Source: SKKC01 sp046542845 (lineage in GTDB: Bacteria > Spirochaetota > Spirochaetia > DSM-27196 > SKKC01). Taken from it: a stretch of DNA of 64,000 nucleotides. A model generated the notes under the pieces. The model was given only the letters and a program-made list of their open reading frames with translations, was not told the DNA's origin and ran no database searches. Position numbers and translations under genes: made by a program. The DNA is taken from contig JBKHAN010000003.1 of the NCBI GenBank assembly GCA_046542845.1, positions 1-64,000 of the forward strand. The letters are read 5' to 3'. This document shows, in pieces, positions 49,609 to 57,958 of the stretch (positions are counted from its first letter, which is position 1; each line of letters begins with the position of its first letter).

Positions 49609-50514
49609 CTAGGGTACCCAGCGAACTGATCCGGAAGGCACCCAGCCCGACTCTCCCCGTCCGAGATCGAGCTCATAGTACAGACCCTCCTCGTGCCGGC
49701 TCAGCGACAGCACCCTGTACGACGCGACACGCCCGTCAAGGGGGTCCTCCGTGTCGGTCAGGGCATCGGTTATGCGACCCGACGTGCCGGGCCTCGACCG
49801 GACGAACACCGGTGAACTCAATGGCGCTATCATGGACAGCCGCGACTCCCCGGGGTCAAGTGTCACCGTCGGACCTGAAAACCGCCGCGTTGTCCGATCA
49901 ACGCCTGCAGGCACTCCGTCAACGTACTGCGCCGCGTACTGATGCGACCCGATGATTGCCCCATGCTCGTCCCGGACCGGCACATGTGTATAGTCGATAT
50001 AAACCCTCCCGAGATCGGTCGACTCGACGAACCAGGTCAGATACTCGGGCCCGCTCCGATCGAGCGTGAACCACTGTGTTTCGAACGTACGCGCTCCGAT
50101 GGGTCTGCCGAGAACGAAGCTGTCGGTAACCAGGCGTACGGACAGCACAGGAGCGCCGCGACCAAAGGGATGTATAATCTCCATGTCGAGGACCTGCGCG
50201 AGCAGGGTACGCGTTGCGCCCGCAAAAACCCTCGAAAGCCGGAACACGGTGACATCGACAAGTTCATCTGCTTCTGTGCCTGTTCGTATAATCAGTATCT
50301 GCTCTTCGCGTGCGGTGGGTAATCCTGACCGGGCTTCGGTCCGGCACACCGCGACCCGAACCCCGTACTGCGGGAATACCTCTGTATACGTGCAGGACGC
50401 CTCCACCGCCGCCGCAGGAGACGGAACGGCACACATCAAAAGCAGAGCTGCGGTGAAGGATACACAACGGCGACTGTACACCCGTGCACCGTACGCTGAT
50501 ATTCGCTCCTTCAC
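49609..50514 (-). CDS. Secreted protein of unknown function with C-terminal SH3-like region
   Basis: A 301-residue exported protein with a long N-terminal part before the hydrophobic signal segment (about 20-37, ending A-A-A). I do not recognise the main domain, rich in beta-strand patterning and containing three cysteines that are probably paired. The last 70 residues (S-P-V-F-V-R-S-R-P-G, then Y-Y-E-L-D-L-G-R-G-E-S-G-W-V-P) look like an SH3-type module. The general plan matches the secreted protein at 10428-11537. Its 5' end overlaps the extracellular start region of the Zn-ribbon gene's promoter, divergently. Confidence 0.72.
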   Translation of the reverse strand: MKERISAYGARVYSRRCVSFTAALLLMCAVPSPAAAVEASCTYTEVFPQYGVRVAVCRTEARSGLPTAREEQILIIRTGTEADELVDVTVFRLSRVFAGATRTLLAQVLDMEIIHPFGRGAPVLSVRLVTDSFVLGRPIGARTFETQWFTLDRSGPEYLTWFVESTDLGRVYIDYTHVPVRDEHGAIIGSHQYAAQYVDGVPAGVDRTTRRFSGPTVTLDPGESRLSMIAPLSSPVFVRSRPGTSGRITDALTDTEDPLDGRVASYRVLSLSRHEEGLYYELDLGRGESGWVPSGSVRWVP

Positions 50515-50524
50515 AAGTGAAACG

Positions 50525-50533
50525 TGCTACGAT
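50525..50533 (+). promoter_or_regulatory. Extended -10 promoter of the Zn-ribbon protein, leaderless geometry
   Basis: TG-C-TACGAT at 50525-50533 ends 7 nt before the ATG at 50541, with no ribosome-binding site between. Confidence 0.45.
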
Positions 50534-50540
50534 GCAGGCC

Positions 50541-51008
50541 ATGCTGATCGAGGTGCTCGTCGGGCTGACCGGTATTCTTATGGTGATTCTTCTCTGGCCC
50601 GCTCTGAAAGGCTCCCCCAGCGCCACACGTTCACCGCATCGCGCTCGCAGTAAGCGGGCGAATCATCCGGATGGCAGCGGACAGAGAATTCGTCGCTGTC
50701 CGGTATGCCACGCACAGCTGTCCTCCGGAGAGCGGATCAGGAGCGTCGTGTTTTCGGGAGGAACGGCCCACCGGGAGATTCGTGAGCACACCACGCACAT
50801 CTTTGGCTGCCCGCACTGCTACCCCCACAACAACCTCAATCCCCGGCAGTGTCCGGTATGTGAACAGACGCTGTCCCGGGACGGGTATCTGATTGCCAGA
50901 ATGTTCCAGCGACCGGGGAAAAAGGACCACGTTCACGTGCTCGGGTGCACCGAATGCCGTTCCGGGCCGAGGCGATCGACGGGGAGCCGTCCGCGCAATA
51001 TTGAGTAA
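50541..51008 (+). CDS. Membrane-anchored zinc-ribbon protein
   Basis: A protein of about 155 residues: one N-terminal span (about 2-20), a basic linker, and four C-x2-C pairs in order (C-P-V-C, C-P-H-C, C-P-V-C, C-T-E-C), which should form two zinc ribbons on the cytoplasmic side. It contains R-S-V-V-F-S-G-G and R-M-F-Q-R-P-G-K-K-D-H-V-H as linkers between fingers. I know of no function for it. I use the ATG at 50541 because of the promoter position; the ATG at 50532 lies within the -10 box itself. It is followed after 59 bp by the HIT gene. Confidence 0.75.
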   Translation: MLIEVLVGLTGILMVILLWPALKGSPSATRSPHRARSKRANHPDGSGQRIRRCPVCHAQLSSGERIRSVVFSGGTAHREIREHTTHIFGCPHCYPHNNLNPRQCPVCEQTLSRDGYLIARMFQRPGKKDHVHVLGCTECRSGPRRSTGSRPRNIE

Positions 51009-51067
51009 GTAACGAATCGCGAGTAAGGTATACGCGAGAACGAACCACCGAAAAGGAGCCATGATCT

Positions 51068-51415
51068 ATGGCGAATGATACGATTTTTGACAGGATTCTC
51101 GCCGGCGAGATACAGGCGGATACGGTGTACGAAGACGACGAAGTTCTCGCCTTCCGGGACATCAACCCACAGGCGCCGGTTCATGTGCTGGTAATCCCGA
51201 AACACCGCGTCGGGCGCTTTGCAGAGCTGGCAGATCGCGAAGACGCGTGGATCGCCACCTTCTTCTCGCGCGTGTCGAAAATCGCGGCTCAGCTCGGGCT
51301 CAACGAGAACGGCTACCGCGTCGTCGTTAACAACGGAAAAGACGGGCAGCAGTCCGTCGAGTATCTTCACGCTCACATTCTCGGCGGACGTGCACTCAAC
51401 TGGCCTCCGGGCTGA
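51068..51415 (+). CDS. HIT-family (HINT-like) nucleotide hydrolase
   Basis: A 115-residue protein of HINT length, hydrolysing purine nucleoside phosphoramidates or AMP-lysine-type adducts in family members. Seen are D-x-I-x-F-D-R-I-L-A-G-E near the start, V-L-V-I-P-K-H at 40-46, and the C-terminal Q-S-V-E-Y-L-H-A-H-I-L-G-G-R. The H-x-H-x-H triad has its first histidine replaced by tyrosine (Y99), while the nucleophilic H101 and H103 are kept. AAGGAG lies before the ATG. It is the first gene of a run into aspS, serA and radA on the same strand. Confidence 0.92.
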   Translation: MANDTIFDRILAGEIQADTVYEDDEVLAFRDINPQAPVHVLVIPKHRVGRFAELADREDAWIATFFSRVSKIAAQLGLNENGYRVVVNNGKDGQQSVEYLHAHILGGRALNWPPG

Positions 51416-51443
51416 GACACCTCCCTGAACTGGTACAGGAACC

Positions 51444-53210
51444 ATGGATAAAAACAAGAGAACTCTGACATGCGGGGAGCCGACGGCGGCTCATTGTGAC
51501 ACCGAGGTAATACTCAACGGCTGGGTGCACAGGGTCCGCGACCACGGCGGTATACGCTTCTTCAATCTCCGGGATCGGTATGGACAGGTACAGGTCGTCA
51601 TCGATACGGATGCGCCCGAAGCGGTCCGGGAGACGGGGAGTGAACTGAAACTCGAGTACTGCGTCGCCGTTGTCGGCATCGTACGCAGAAGGCCCGATTC
51701 CATGGTGAATCCCGACATGGCGAGCGGCGAGATCGAGATACAGGCGACGTCCATCGACGTTCTTTCAAGCTGTGAACCCCTGCCCTTCATGATCGAGGAC
51801 CGCAGCGACGCCCGCGAAGAAACACGGCTGAAGTACCGCTATCTCGACCTTCGCTCAGCGTCCATGCAGCGCAAAATCCGCTTGCGCCACGAAGTGACCT
51901 GGCGCGTCAGGGAGTACCTGAACGGCCTTGGATTCTACGAAATTGAAACACCCACCATGATAAAGTCGACGCCCGAGGGTGCCAGAGACTTTCTGATTCC
52001 TTCGCGGCTACACCCGGGAAGCTTCTACGCGATGCCTCAGAGTCCCCAGCTCTACAAGCAGATTCTCATGGTATCGGGTTTTGACCGCTATTTTCAGATC
52101 GCGCACTGTTTCCGCGATGAAGACGCGCGGGGTGACCGACAGCTTGAGCACACACAGATCGACATAGAAATGAGTTTTGTATCCGCCGAGGACGTGTTCG
52201 AACTGGTGGAGGGGATGATGAACCACGTGTTCACGCACGCCATTGACCACCCGATTCCGACACCGTTTCTGCGGCTCTCGTATCGCGACGCTATGAACCG
52301 CTACGGCACGGATAAGCCGGACCTGCGCTTCGACCTGCACCTGCAGGATGCCGCCGAGCTCGCGCAGGGCTCGGGCTTCCGGGTCTTCGAAGAGGCGATC
52401 GCGTCAGGAGGCGCGGTCAAGGCGCTTGCCGTACCGGGCGGCGCGCGCATGTCGAGGAAGGAAATCGAAAGCCTCGAAGCGGTGGCGAAGACCTACGGGG
52501 CGAAGGGACTGGCGTGGTTGAAAATGGGACCCCAGGGCCCGGAAGGAGGCATCTCCAAATTTTTCGCCGACGCACCTGAGGCGGTTTCCGGGTTCGGCGT
52601 CGCCGAGGGCGACCTGCTTCTCTTCGTTGCCGACACATGGAAAGTCGCGTGTACCGCCCTCGGTGCCGTACGGAGCTCCCTCGGAAAAACTCTCGATCTG
52701 ATCGATCGCAGCGCATTCGCGTTTGCCTGGGTCGTCGACTTCCCCCTGTTCGAGTGGAATGAAGATGATAAACGCTGGGAAGCCGCGCACCACATGTTTA
52801 CCATGCCGCAGGAGCAGTTTATCGACACCCTCGAATCGGACCCCGGGGCGGTCAACGGCGACCTCTACGACCTGGTCTGCAACGGTTTCGAACTCGCCTC
52901 GGGGAGCATCCGTATACACAACGCGGAGCTTCAGAGTCGAATATTCGACATCGTCGGGTTTTCCCGAGAGGAAGCGCAGAAGCGGTTCGGCTTCCTTCTC
53001 GATGCATTCCGCTATGGCCCGCCACCGCACGGGGGAATCGCGCCCGGCCTCGACCGACTTGTCATGATCATGGCAGGGGAACAGAGCATACGCGAAGTGA
53101 TCGCGTTTCCCAAGACGACCAACGGGATGTCGCCGATGGATGAAAGCCCATCGGAAGTAGATCCCGATCAACTCAAGGATCTCGGCATACAGATCATTCA
53201 TCATCGTTGA
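51444..53210 (+). CDS. aspS: Aspartyl-tRNA synthetase
   Basis: A 588-residue class II synthetase of bacterial length. N-terminal OB-fold anticodon-binding domain (about 1-110), motif 1 and 2 region with F-D-R-Y-F-Q-I-A-H-C-F-R-D-E-D near residue 212, the bacterial insertion (GAD domain, about 290-410), and motif 3 with G-G-I-A-P-G-L-D-R-L-V-M near 530. It charges tRNA-Asp in the cytoplasm. The tail is normal, ending I-H-H-R. The discriminating or non-discriminating nature cannot be judged by eye. It lies 28 bp after the HIT gene and 12 bp before serA. Confidence 0.98.
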   Translation: MDKNKRTLTCGEPTAAHCDTEVILNGWVHRVRDHGGIRFFNLRDRYGQVQVVIDTDAPEAVRETGSELKLEYCVAVVGIVRRRPDSMVNPDMASGEIEIQATSIDVLSSCEPLPFMIEDRSDAREETRLKYRYLDLRSASMQRKIRLRHEVTWRVREYLNGLGFYEIETPTMIKSTPEGARDFLIPSRLHPGSFYAMPQSPQLYKQILMVSGFDRYFQIAHCFRDEDARGDRQLEHTQIDIEMSFVSAEDVFELVEGMMNHVFTHAIDHPIPTPFLRLSYRDAMNRYGTDKPDLRFDLHLQDAAELAQGSGFRVFEEAIASGGAVKALAVPGGARMSRKEIESLEAVAKTYGAKGLAWLKMGPQGPEGGISKFFADAPEAVSGFGVAEGDLLLFVADTWKVACTALGAVRSSLGKTLDLIDRSAFAFAWVVDFPLFEWNEDDKRWEAAHHMFTMPQEQFIDTLESDPGAVNGDLYDLVCNGFELASGSIRIHNAELQSRIFDIVGFSREEAQKRFGFLLDAFRYGPPPHGGIAPGLDRLVMIMAGEQSIREVIAFPKTTNGMSPMDESPSEVDPDQLKDLGIQIIHHR

Positions 53211-53222
53211 CAGGGAGAACAC

Positions 53223-54404
53223 ATGTATACAGTGCAGACCAGGAACGCAATTTCGAGCCATGGGCTCGCGGTATTCGAGGAGCGGGGTATTTCGGTAGAT
53301 ACGGATCAGGCCGATCCGGACGCGCTCCTCGTACGCAGCGCAAAACTCAACGATGAGACGTTTCCTGCATCGGTGAAGGCGATCGGGCGCGCGGGTGCCG
53401 GATACAACAACATCCCGGTATCGCGGTGCACCGAACAGGGCATAGTCGTGTTCAACACACCCGGTGCGAACGCCAACAGCGTCAAGGAGCTCGTCATCGC
53501 GGCCCTGATGCTCTCGAGTCGCAAAATCAGCGAAGGCATATCGTGGGCGCGCAGGGCTGCGTCCGAGGACGTAAAGAACCTCGCCGCACGCGTGGAACAA
53601 GAGAAGAAACAGTTTAGCGGCCCGGAAATCATGGGAAAGACGCTCGGAGTCATCGGTCTCGGCGCGATAGGTGTCATGGTCTCGAACGCCGCGTGCCGCC
53701 TCGGCATGAAGGTGATCGGATACGACCCCTATATCAGCGTTAACTCTGCCTGGGAGCTCGACGGTGCGGTCAGCCGTGCGGGATCGCTCGCAGAAGTGTT
53801 CAGTCGGGCCGATTACATCAGTATCCACACCCCGTTGAACGACAATACCCGCGGGATGTTCGACGATGCAGCGGTGGCTCAACTGAAGCACGGCGTCAGA
53901 ATCATCAATATGGCCAGAGGTGAACTGGTCGACAATAGCGCAATGCGGGTCGGGCTTGACCGGGGCATCGTCGGTTGTTACGTCACGGATTTTCCCTCCG
54001 ACGACCTCGCGGCACACGAAGGCGTCATCCCTATACCCCACCTCGGCGCCTCAACTCCGGAGGCTGAGGACAATTGCGCGGTCATGGCGTCGCAACAGCT
54101 CGCCGACTTTCTTCAGTTCGGAAATATCCGTAATTCGGTCAACTTCCCGGCGTGTGAAATGCCCATGGGCGATGGCACGCGGCTGTTGATTTCGAACCGG
54201 AACGTCCCCAACATGGTGGGCCAGATCACCGGGATTCTCGCAGCACAGAACGCGAACATTTCCGATATGCTCAACAAGCACCGGGATCTCATCGCGTACA
54301 ACATTATCGATCTGGAAGCCGACGTCTCTGAGGAGACGTTGGAGATGCTGAAGGCAATCGACGGTGTCGTTTCAGTCCGGAAAGTCACCCCGCGGCAGAG
54401 ATAG
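53223..54404 (+). CDS. serA: D-3-phosphoglycerate dehydrogenase
   Basis: A 393-residue NAD-dependent dehydrogenase that opens serine synthesis. Seen are R-A-G-A-G-Y-N-N near residue 56, the NAD fold G-L-G-A-I-G at 145-150, catalytic R (in M-A-R-G-E-L-V-D), E and H (in P-H-L-G-A-S-T), and an ACT domain (about 325-392) starting R-L-L-I-S-N-R-N-V-P. It is shorter than the classical long form, without the intervening domain, which is common. Its ACT domain suggests feedback by serine. A ribosome site GGGAGAAC is present; radA follows after 3 bp. Confidence 0.95.
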   Translation: MYTVQTRNAISSHGLAVFEERGISVDTDQADPDALLVRSAKLNDETFPASVKAIGRAGAGYNNIPVSRCTEQGIVVFNTPGANANSVKELVIAALMLSSRKISEGISWARRAASEDVKNLAARVEQEKKQFSGPEIMGKTLGVIGLGAIGVMVSNAACRLGMKVIGYDPYISVNSAWELDGAVSRAGSLAEVFSRADYISIHTPLNDNTRGMFDDAAVAQLKHGVRIINMARGELVDNSAMRVGLDRGIVGCYVTDFPSDDLAAHEGVIPIPHLGASTPEAEDNCAVMASQQLADFLQFGNIRNSVNFPACEMPMGDGTRLLISNRNVPNMVGQITGILAAQNANISDMLNKHRDLIAYNIIDLEADVSEETLEMLKAIDGVVSVRKVTPRQR

Positions 54405-54407
54405 GCA

Positions 54408-55796
54408 ATGGCAGCAAAGAAGCGCTCCCGCTTTGTCTGCACTGCCTGTGGCCACGATGAACCGAAGTGGCTCGGACGCTGCCCGGCCTGCGGAAACTGG
54501 AACACCTTCGAGGAAACCGAGTCGCCCGCCCCCCCGGCCGCGGGTGGCGCGCGGCGCACATCGGCGACGACCGCCGAAGCGATGCTCCTCGAGAACATCC
54601 GTACCCAGGACGCGCTCCGGGTCAGGACGGGACTGAGCGAGTTCGACCGTGTCCTTGGCGGTGGGGCAAGCCTCGGGTCAAGCACGCTCATCGGCGGCGA
54701 ACCCGGCATAGGCAAGTCAACGCTCCTGCTTCAGGCAGCAGGCTCCACCTCCGACACCTTCTCCACGCTCTACGTCACCGGCGAGGAAGCGGCGGGGCAA
54801 CTGAAACAGCGTGCAGACCGCCTCGGCGTTCGCGGCGAGCAGCTTCACATACTCGCAAACGCGAACCTCTCGCTGGTACTGCGGAGCCTCGAGAAGGTGA
54901 AACCGGACATCATCGTCATTGATTCGGTACAGACGCTCTACACCGACGAGGCTGCCGGGACGCCGGGAAGCCCGGCGCAGCTGCGCTACTGTACCTTCGA
55001 GATCGCGGACTGGGCACGAAATCACTCGGCCGTCTGTTTTTTCGTCGCGCATGTGACGAAAGACGGAGCGATCGCGGGGCCGCGGGTGGTGGAGCACATG
55101 GTCGACACCGTGCTTCTTTTCGAGGAGGCTGAGGGTTCAACCCGTATTCTGCGGGCGACAAAGAACCGTTTCGGAGCAACCGACGAGATCGGGCTGTTCT
55201 CCATGGCACAGTCGGGGCTGAAAGAGGTCAGTGACCCCTCCGCGCTGTTCCTTGTCCGGCGCGACGGGCCGCAGCCGGCGGGAGCGGTCATCGCACCGGT
55301 CTACGAGGGCAGCCGCATTCTGCTCGTGGAGATTCAGGCACTGACCGTCCCGGCAAAAGGTGGGGTGTCACGCGTCTTCTCGGACCGGATTGAGTCCGCC
55401 CGCGTCAGCCGGGTAGCCGCGGTGCTCGAGAAACACGCCGGTCTTGGCCTCAACGATCAGGATCTGTACGTGAACGTGGCAGGGGGAATGCGTATTTCCG
55501 AAGTCGGCATAGACCTGCCGGTGGCGATCGCGCTGTACTCGGCCGCCACAGGTACGCCGGTGCAACCCGACACGGCCGTGACGGGTGAACTGAGCCTCGC
55601 GGGTGAGGTCCGTCCCGTTGTCGGACTCGAGCGCAGACTTCGGACGGTGGTCGAGTACGGGCTGGCGCGTCTGATCGGTCCCGATCACATGTCCACCGGC
55701 GAAACGGACCGCGGAAGTCCGCCCGACGCGCTGCAGAAATCGGGAAGCGTCATCGAGGCGCTCAAGTCCGCGTTCTCAGCTACAAAAGCGACGTAA
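54408..55796 (+). CDS. radA: DNA repair protein RadA
   Basis: A 462-residue RecA-like branch-migration protein. Zinc finger C11-x2-C14...C25-x2-C28, Walker A G-E-P-G-I-G-K-S-T (97-105), the RadA-specific K-N-R-F-G near residue 250, and a C-terminal Lon-protease-like domain with G-V-S-R-V-F-S-D-R-I and G-E-L-S-L-A-G-E. It extends recombination intermediates at forks. It starts 3 bp after serA. The last 17 bp overlap the end of the convergent TraB gene, so the two mRNAs share complementary 3' ends. Confidence 0.97.
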   Translation: MAAKKRSRFVCTACGHDEPKWLGRCPACGNWNTFEETESPAPPAAGGARRTSATTAEAMLLENIRTQDALRVRTGLSEFDRVLGGGASLGSSTLIGGEPGIGKSTLLLQAAGSTSDTFSTLYVTGEEAAGQLKQRADRLGVRGEQLHILANANLSLVLRSLEKVKPDIIVIDSVQTLYTDEAAGTPGSPAQLRYCTFEIADWARNHSAVCFFVAHVTKDGAIAGPRVVEHMVDTVLLFEEAEGSTRILRATKNRFGATDEIGLFSMAQSGLKEVSDPSALFLVRRDGPQPAGAVIAPVYEGSRILLVEIQALTVPAKGGVSRVFSDRIESARVSRVAAVLEKHAGLGLNDQDLYVNVAGGMRISEVGIDLPVAIALYSAATGTPVQPDTAVTGELSLAGEVRPVVGLERRLRTVVEYGLARLIGPDHMSTGETDRGSPPDALQKSGSVIEALKSAFSATKAT

Positions 55797-56988
55797 GATA
55801 CGGAATACCTATGAACGTGCCTATGGCGCTGCCTATAGTCGAAAACGCGAATACGAGCAGCACCCGGGTTATACGGTTTCGAAAAAAACCTCGAAACGAC
55901 GCAATGTCGGTCTGAAGATGTTCGAGATCGTGCACGCGGGGCTTGCGAAAGATCGCTTCAAGCAGCCCCGTCACAAAACCGACGCCGATCGTCGGATTCA
56001 TGGACGTTATCGGCGCCGCAACGAACGAGGCCACAATCGTCAGGGGGTGCGCGAACGCGAGAAGCGCTCCGAGCGCGCTCAGCCCGCCGTTGACCAGGAC
56101 CCAGAGCAGGAACATATCCCGCGTTAGATCCCACCCTGAGCGAAGGAAGCCCGCGGCAAAGAGCCCTCCCACCGCAATCGGGACCAGCCAGGGCAGCATC
56201 CGCGCGAAGAGTCCTTTTGGAGGAATGACGTTCAACTCCTGCAGTGGCGGCTCCATGGGACCTGCCTGCAAAGCCTCGATGGTACGCACAATGCCCGGTA
56301 CGTGACCGGCACCAACAACCGCAAGGATCGTGCTCCCTTCGGTCTCGTAAATTTTTTCGGCAAGATAGCGGTCCCGTTCGTCAATGAGGACCCGTTTTGC
56401 CCCGGGCAGATAGTCGCTGAGCTCCTCCATCATGGCGCTCAGCGCGTCGGTTTCCTTGAGTGATTCGATGTCTTCTTCGGAAATGCGTTCTCCGCCGAAC
56501 AGAGACCCGAGGAGCGCGGCCATCATTTTACTCTTGCTCCACAGCCCCCCGCTCGCCCAGGCCCGCTTGAGCGTGATCTGTATTTCGCGGTCGCAGAGCA
56601 CAACGGGTATGGACTTCTCATGGGCGATACCCACCGCCTCGACCATTTCCGCCCCCGGTTTCACGCCGAGTTCCTTCCCGATGCGCCGCTGAAAACTGGC
56701 AAGAAAAAGGTTCCCGAGAAGCAGGAATCCCTGGCCTCCGCGTATGACCTTGTAGATATCAAGCTTCTTCCAGGCCTCGGAATCGGTGAGACTGCGGTAC
56801 CGGGATTCGTCGATCTCGATGCACATGCTGTCGGGTTTCTCGGCTTCGGCGAGAAGACGGACCTGCCGTACGCTCGCCTGCGAGACGTGGGCCGTTCCGA
56901 GCAGGACAATGCGCCGGCCTGCTGATTCGATAATGGTGGTCCCCTCGTAAAGGGACCCTGTGTCCTCGGTCGTTGGTTCTTCTGTCAT
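55780..56988 (-). CDS. TraB/PrgY-family membrane protein
   Basis: A 402-residue protein of the TraB/PrgY (GumN-related) family. The N-terminal domain starts with L-L-G-T-A-H-V-S and C-I-E-I-D-E, the conserved G-x-x-H and E that may bind metal, and has G-A-G-H-V-P-G near residue 225. Four spans fill the C-terminal third (about 265-400), a normal TraB feature. PrgY lowers pheromone activity in Enterococcus; the general function is unclear, with proteolytic activity proposed from the similarity to TIKI. It overlaps the DHH gene by an ATGA. Confidence 0.9.
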   Translation of the reverse strand: MTEEPTTEDTGSLYEGTTIIESAGRRIVLLGTAHVSQASVRQVRLLAEAEKPDSMCIEIDESRYRSLTDSEAWKKLDIYKVIRGGQGFLLLGNLFLASFQRRIGKELGVKPGAEMVEAVGIAHEKSIPVVLCDREIQITLKRAWASGGLWSKSKMMAALLGSLFGGERISEEDIESLKETDALSAMMEELSDYLPGAKRVLIDERDRYLAEKIYETEGSTILAVVGAGHVPGIVRTIEALQAGPMEPPLQELNVIPPKGLFARMLPWLVPIAVGGLFAAGFLRSGWDLTRDMFLLWVLVNGGLSALGALLAFAHPLTIVASFVAAPITSMNPTIGVGFVTGLLEAIFRKPRVHDLEHLQTDIASFRGFFRNRITRVLLVFAFSTIGSAIGTFIGIPYLTSLL

Positions 56989-57941
56989 TCCTTGCCCATT
57001 GCCTGTAAAAATCGTTTTCTGAGTCCCTGCTCGCCGGGAAAAAGGTCACGGGGTATGCTTCCGCCGCCCATGTGCACATGACCACCACCGGAACCGAGTC
57101 CTTTCAGCGCTTTTCGCAGCACTACGTCCGATGGACGGGCGGCGTCTTCGCTTCGGACCGAGATACGATACTCGTCACGGTCAGGTTCGACAACGCAGAC
57201 GAAGTGCAACTCGCGAAGACCCAGAAAAAAGTCCGCAACGAGCGCCATGGCCTCTGCCGAGCACTCCTGATCGAGCATGATAAAAGCAAAATCGTCTGCG
57301 ACTTCGCAGGAATTAATTGCCTCGCGAAACAGGCCCAGGTCGGACATGCTCAGGCTGTTCTTGAGCAGGCGACTGCCGGTTTCCCAGTCTCCCTGAAAAT
57401 ACAGGGTAGAGAATGCTTCGAGATCGATAGGGGCGACACCACGAGTCATGAAGGCCGTATCCATCATGAGCCCCATGAGAAGCATGGTGGCGACGCTTTT
57501 TTTCATGGGAGCGTCCGCATCGCGAAAGTACTCGTAAAGGATCGTCGAGCATGATCCGTAATCCGGTCGAATATCGTGGTAGGCGGACTCGGGTTCTTCC
57601 GGGGGTTTGTGATGATCAATAACCGCCACCACGGTGCCCGGCAACCCGGTCATATTGCGGTTACCGATGAATCCGTCGACGAGAACGAGCTGAGCGTCGT
57701 CGCCGAAGGTCATTGACCGGGTGCTTTGTATAGGAATTTCCAGGAGCTTGATAGCCTCTTTCAGACTCTCGCTCTGTATGTTTCCTCCGTAACACAACAG
57801 GGCCTCCACGCTGCGCGCAGCGAGCAGGTGCATTAGCCCGAAAGCACTCGCAACCGCATCGTGATCCGGAAAATCATGCGCCTGTATGTAGACCGGCCTG
57901 GCCGGATCCAGGTGCGAAACCAGCTCGTCAACACCCTTCAT
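56985..57941 (-). CDS. DHH-family phosphoesterase, NrnA-like
   Basis: A 318-residue two-domain phosphodiesterase. The metal-binding DHH residues are seen as H-D-F-P-D-H-D (22-28), V-L-V-D-G-F near 90, and V-I-D-H-H-K (109-111 for DHH), with a later M-D-T-A-F. The DHHA1 domain closes with G-S-G-G-G-H-V-H-M-G-G-G (the family's G-G-G-H-x-x-A-x-G nucleotide loop). NrnA-like enzymes remove pApA/nanoRNA or pAp. It is in an ATGA overlap with the TraB gene. The precise substrate cannot be assigned. Confidence 0.9.
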   Translation of the reverse strand: MKGVDELVSHLDPARPVYIQAHDFPDHDAVASAFGLMHLLAARSVEALLCYGGNIQSESLKEAIKLLEIPIQSTRSMTFGDDAQLVLVDGFIGNRNMTGLPGTVVAVIDHHKPPEEPESAYHDIRPDYGSCSTILYEYFRDADAPMKKSVATMLLMGLMMDTAFMTRGVAPIDLEAFSTLYFQGDWETGSRLLKNSLSMSDLGLFREAINSCEVADDFAFIMLDQECSAEAMALVADFFLGLRELHFVCVVEPDRDEYRISVRSEDAARPSDVVLRKALKGLGSGGGHVHMGGGSIPRDLFPGEQGLRKRFLQAMGKE

Positions 57942-57958
57942 GCGGTCCCTCCACGGCC

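Noticed and set aside
52404..54041. A 545-codon open frame on the minus strand across aspS and serA
   Set aside because: It is fully antisense to two unmistakable housekeeping genes, and its translation has no family resemblance; long antisense frames are expected at this GC content.
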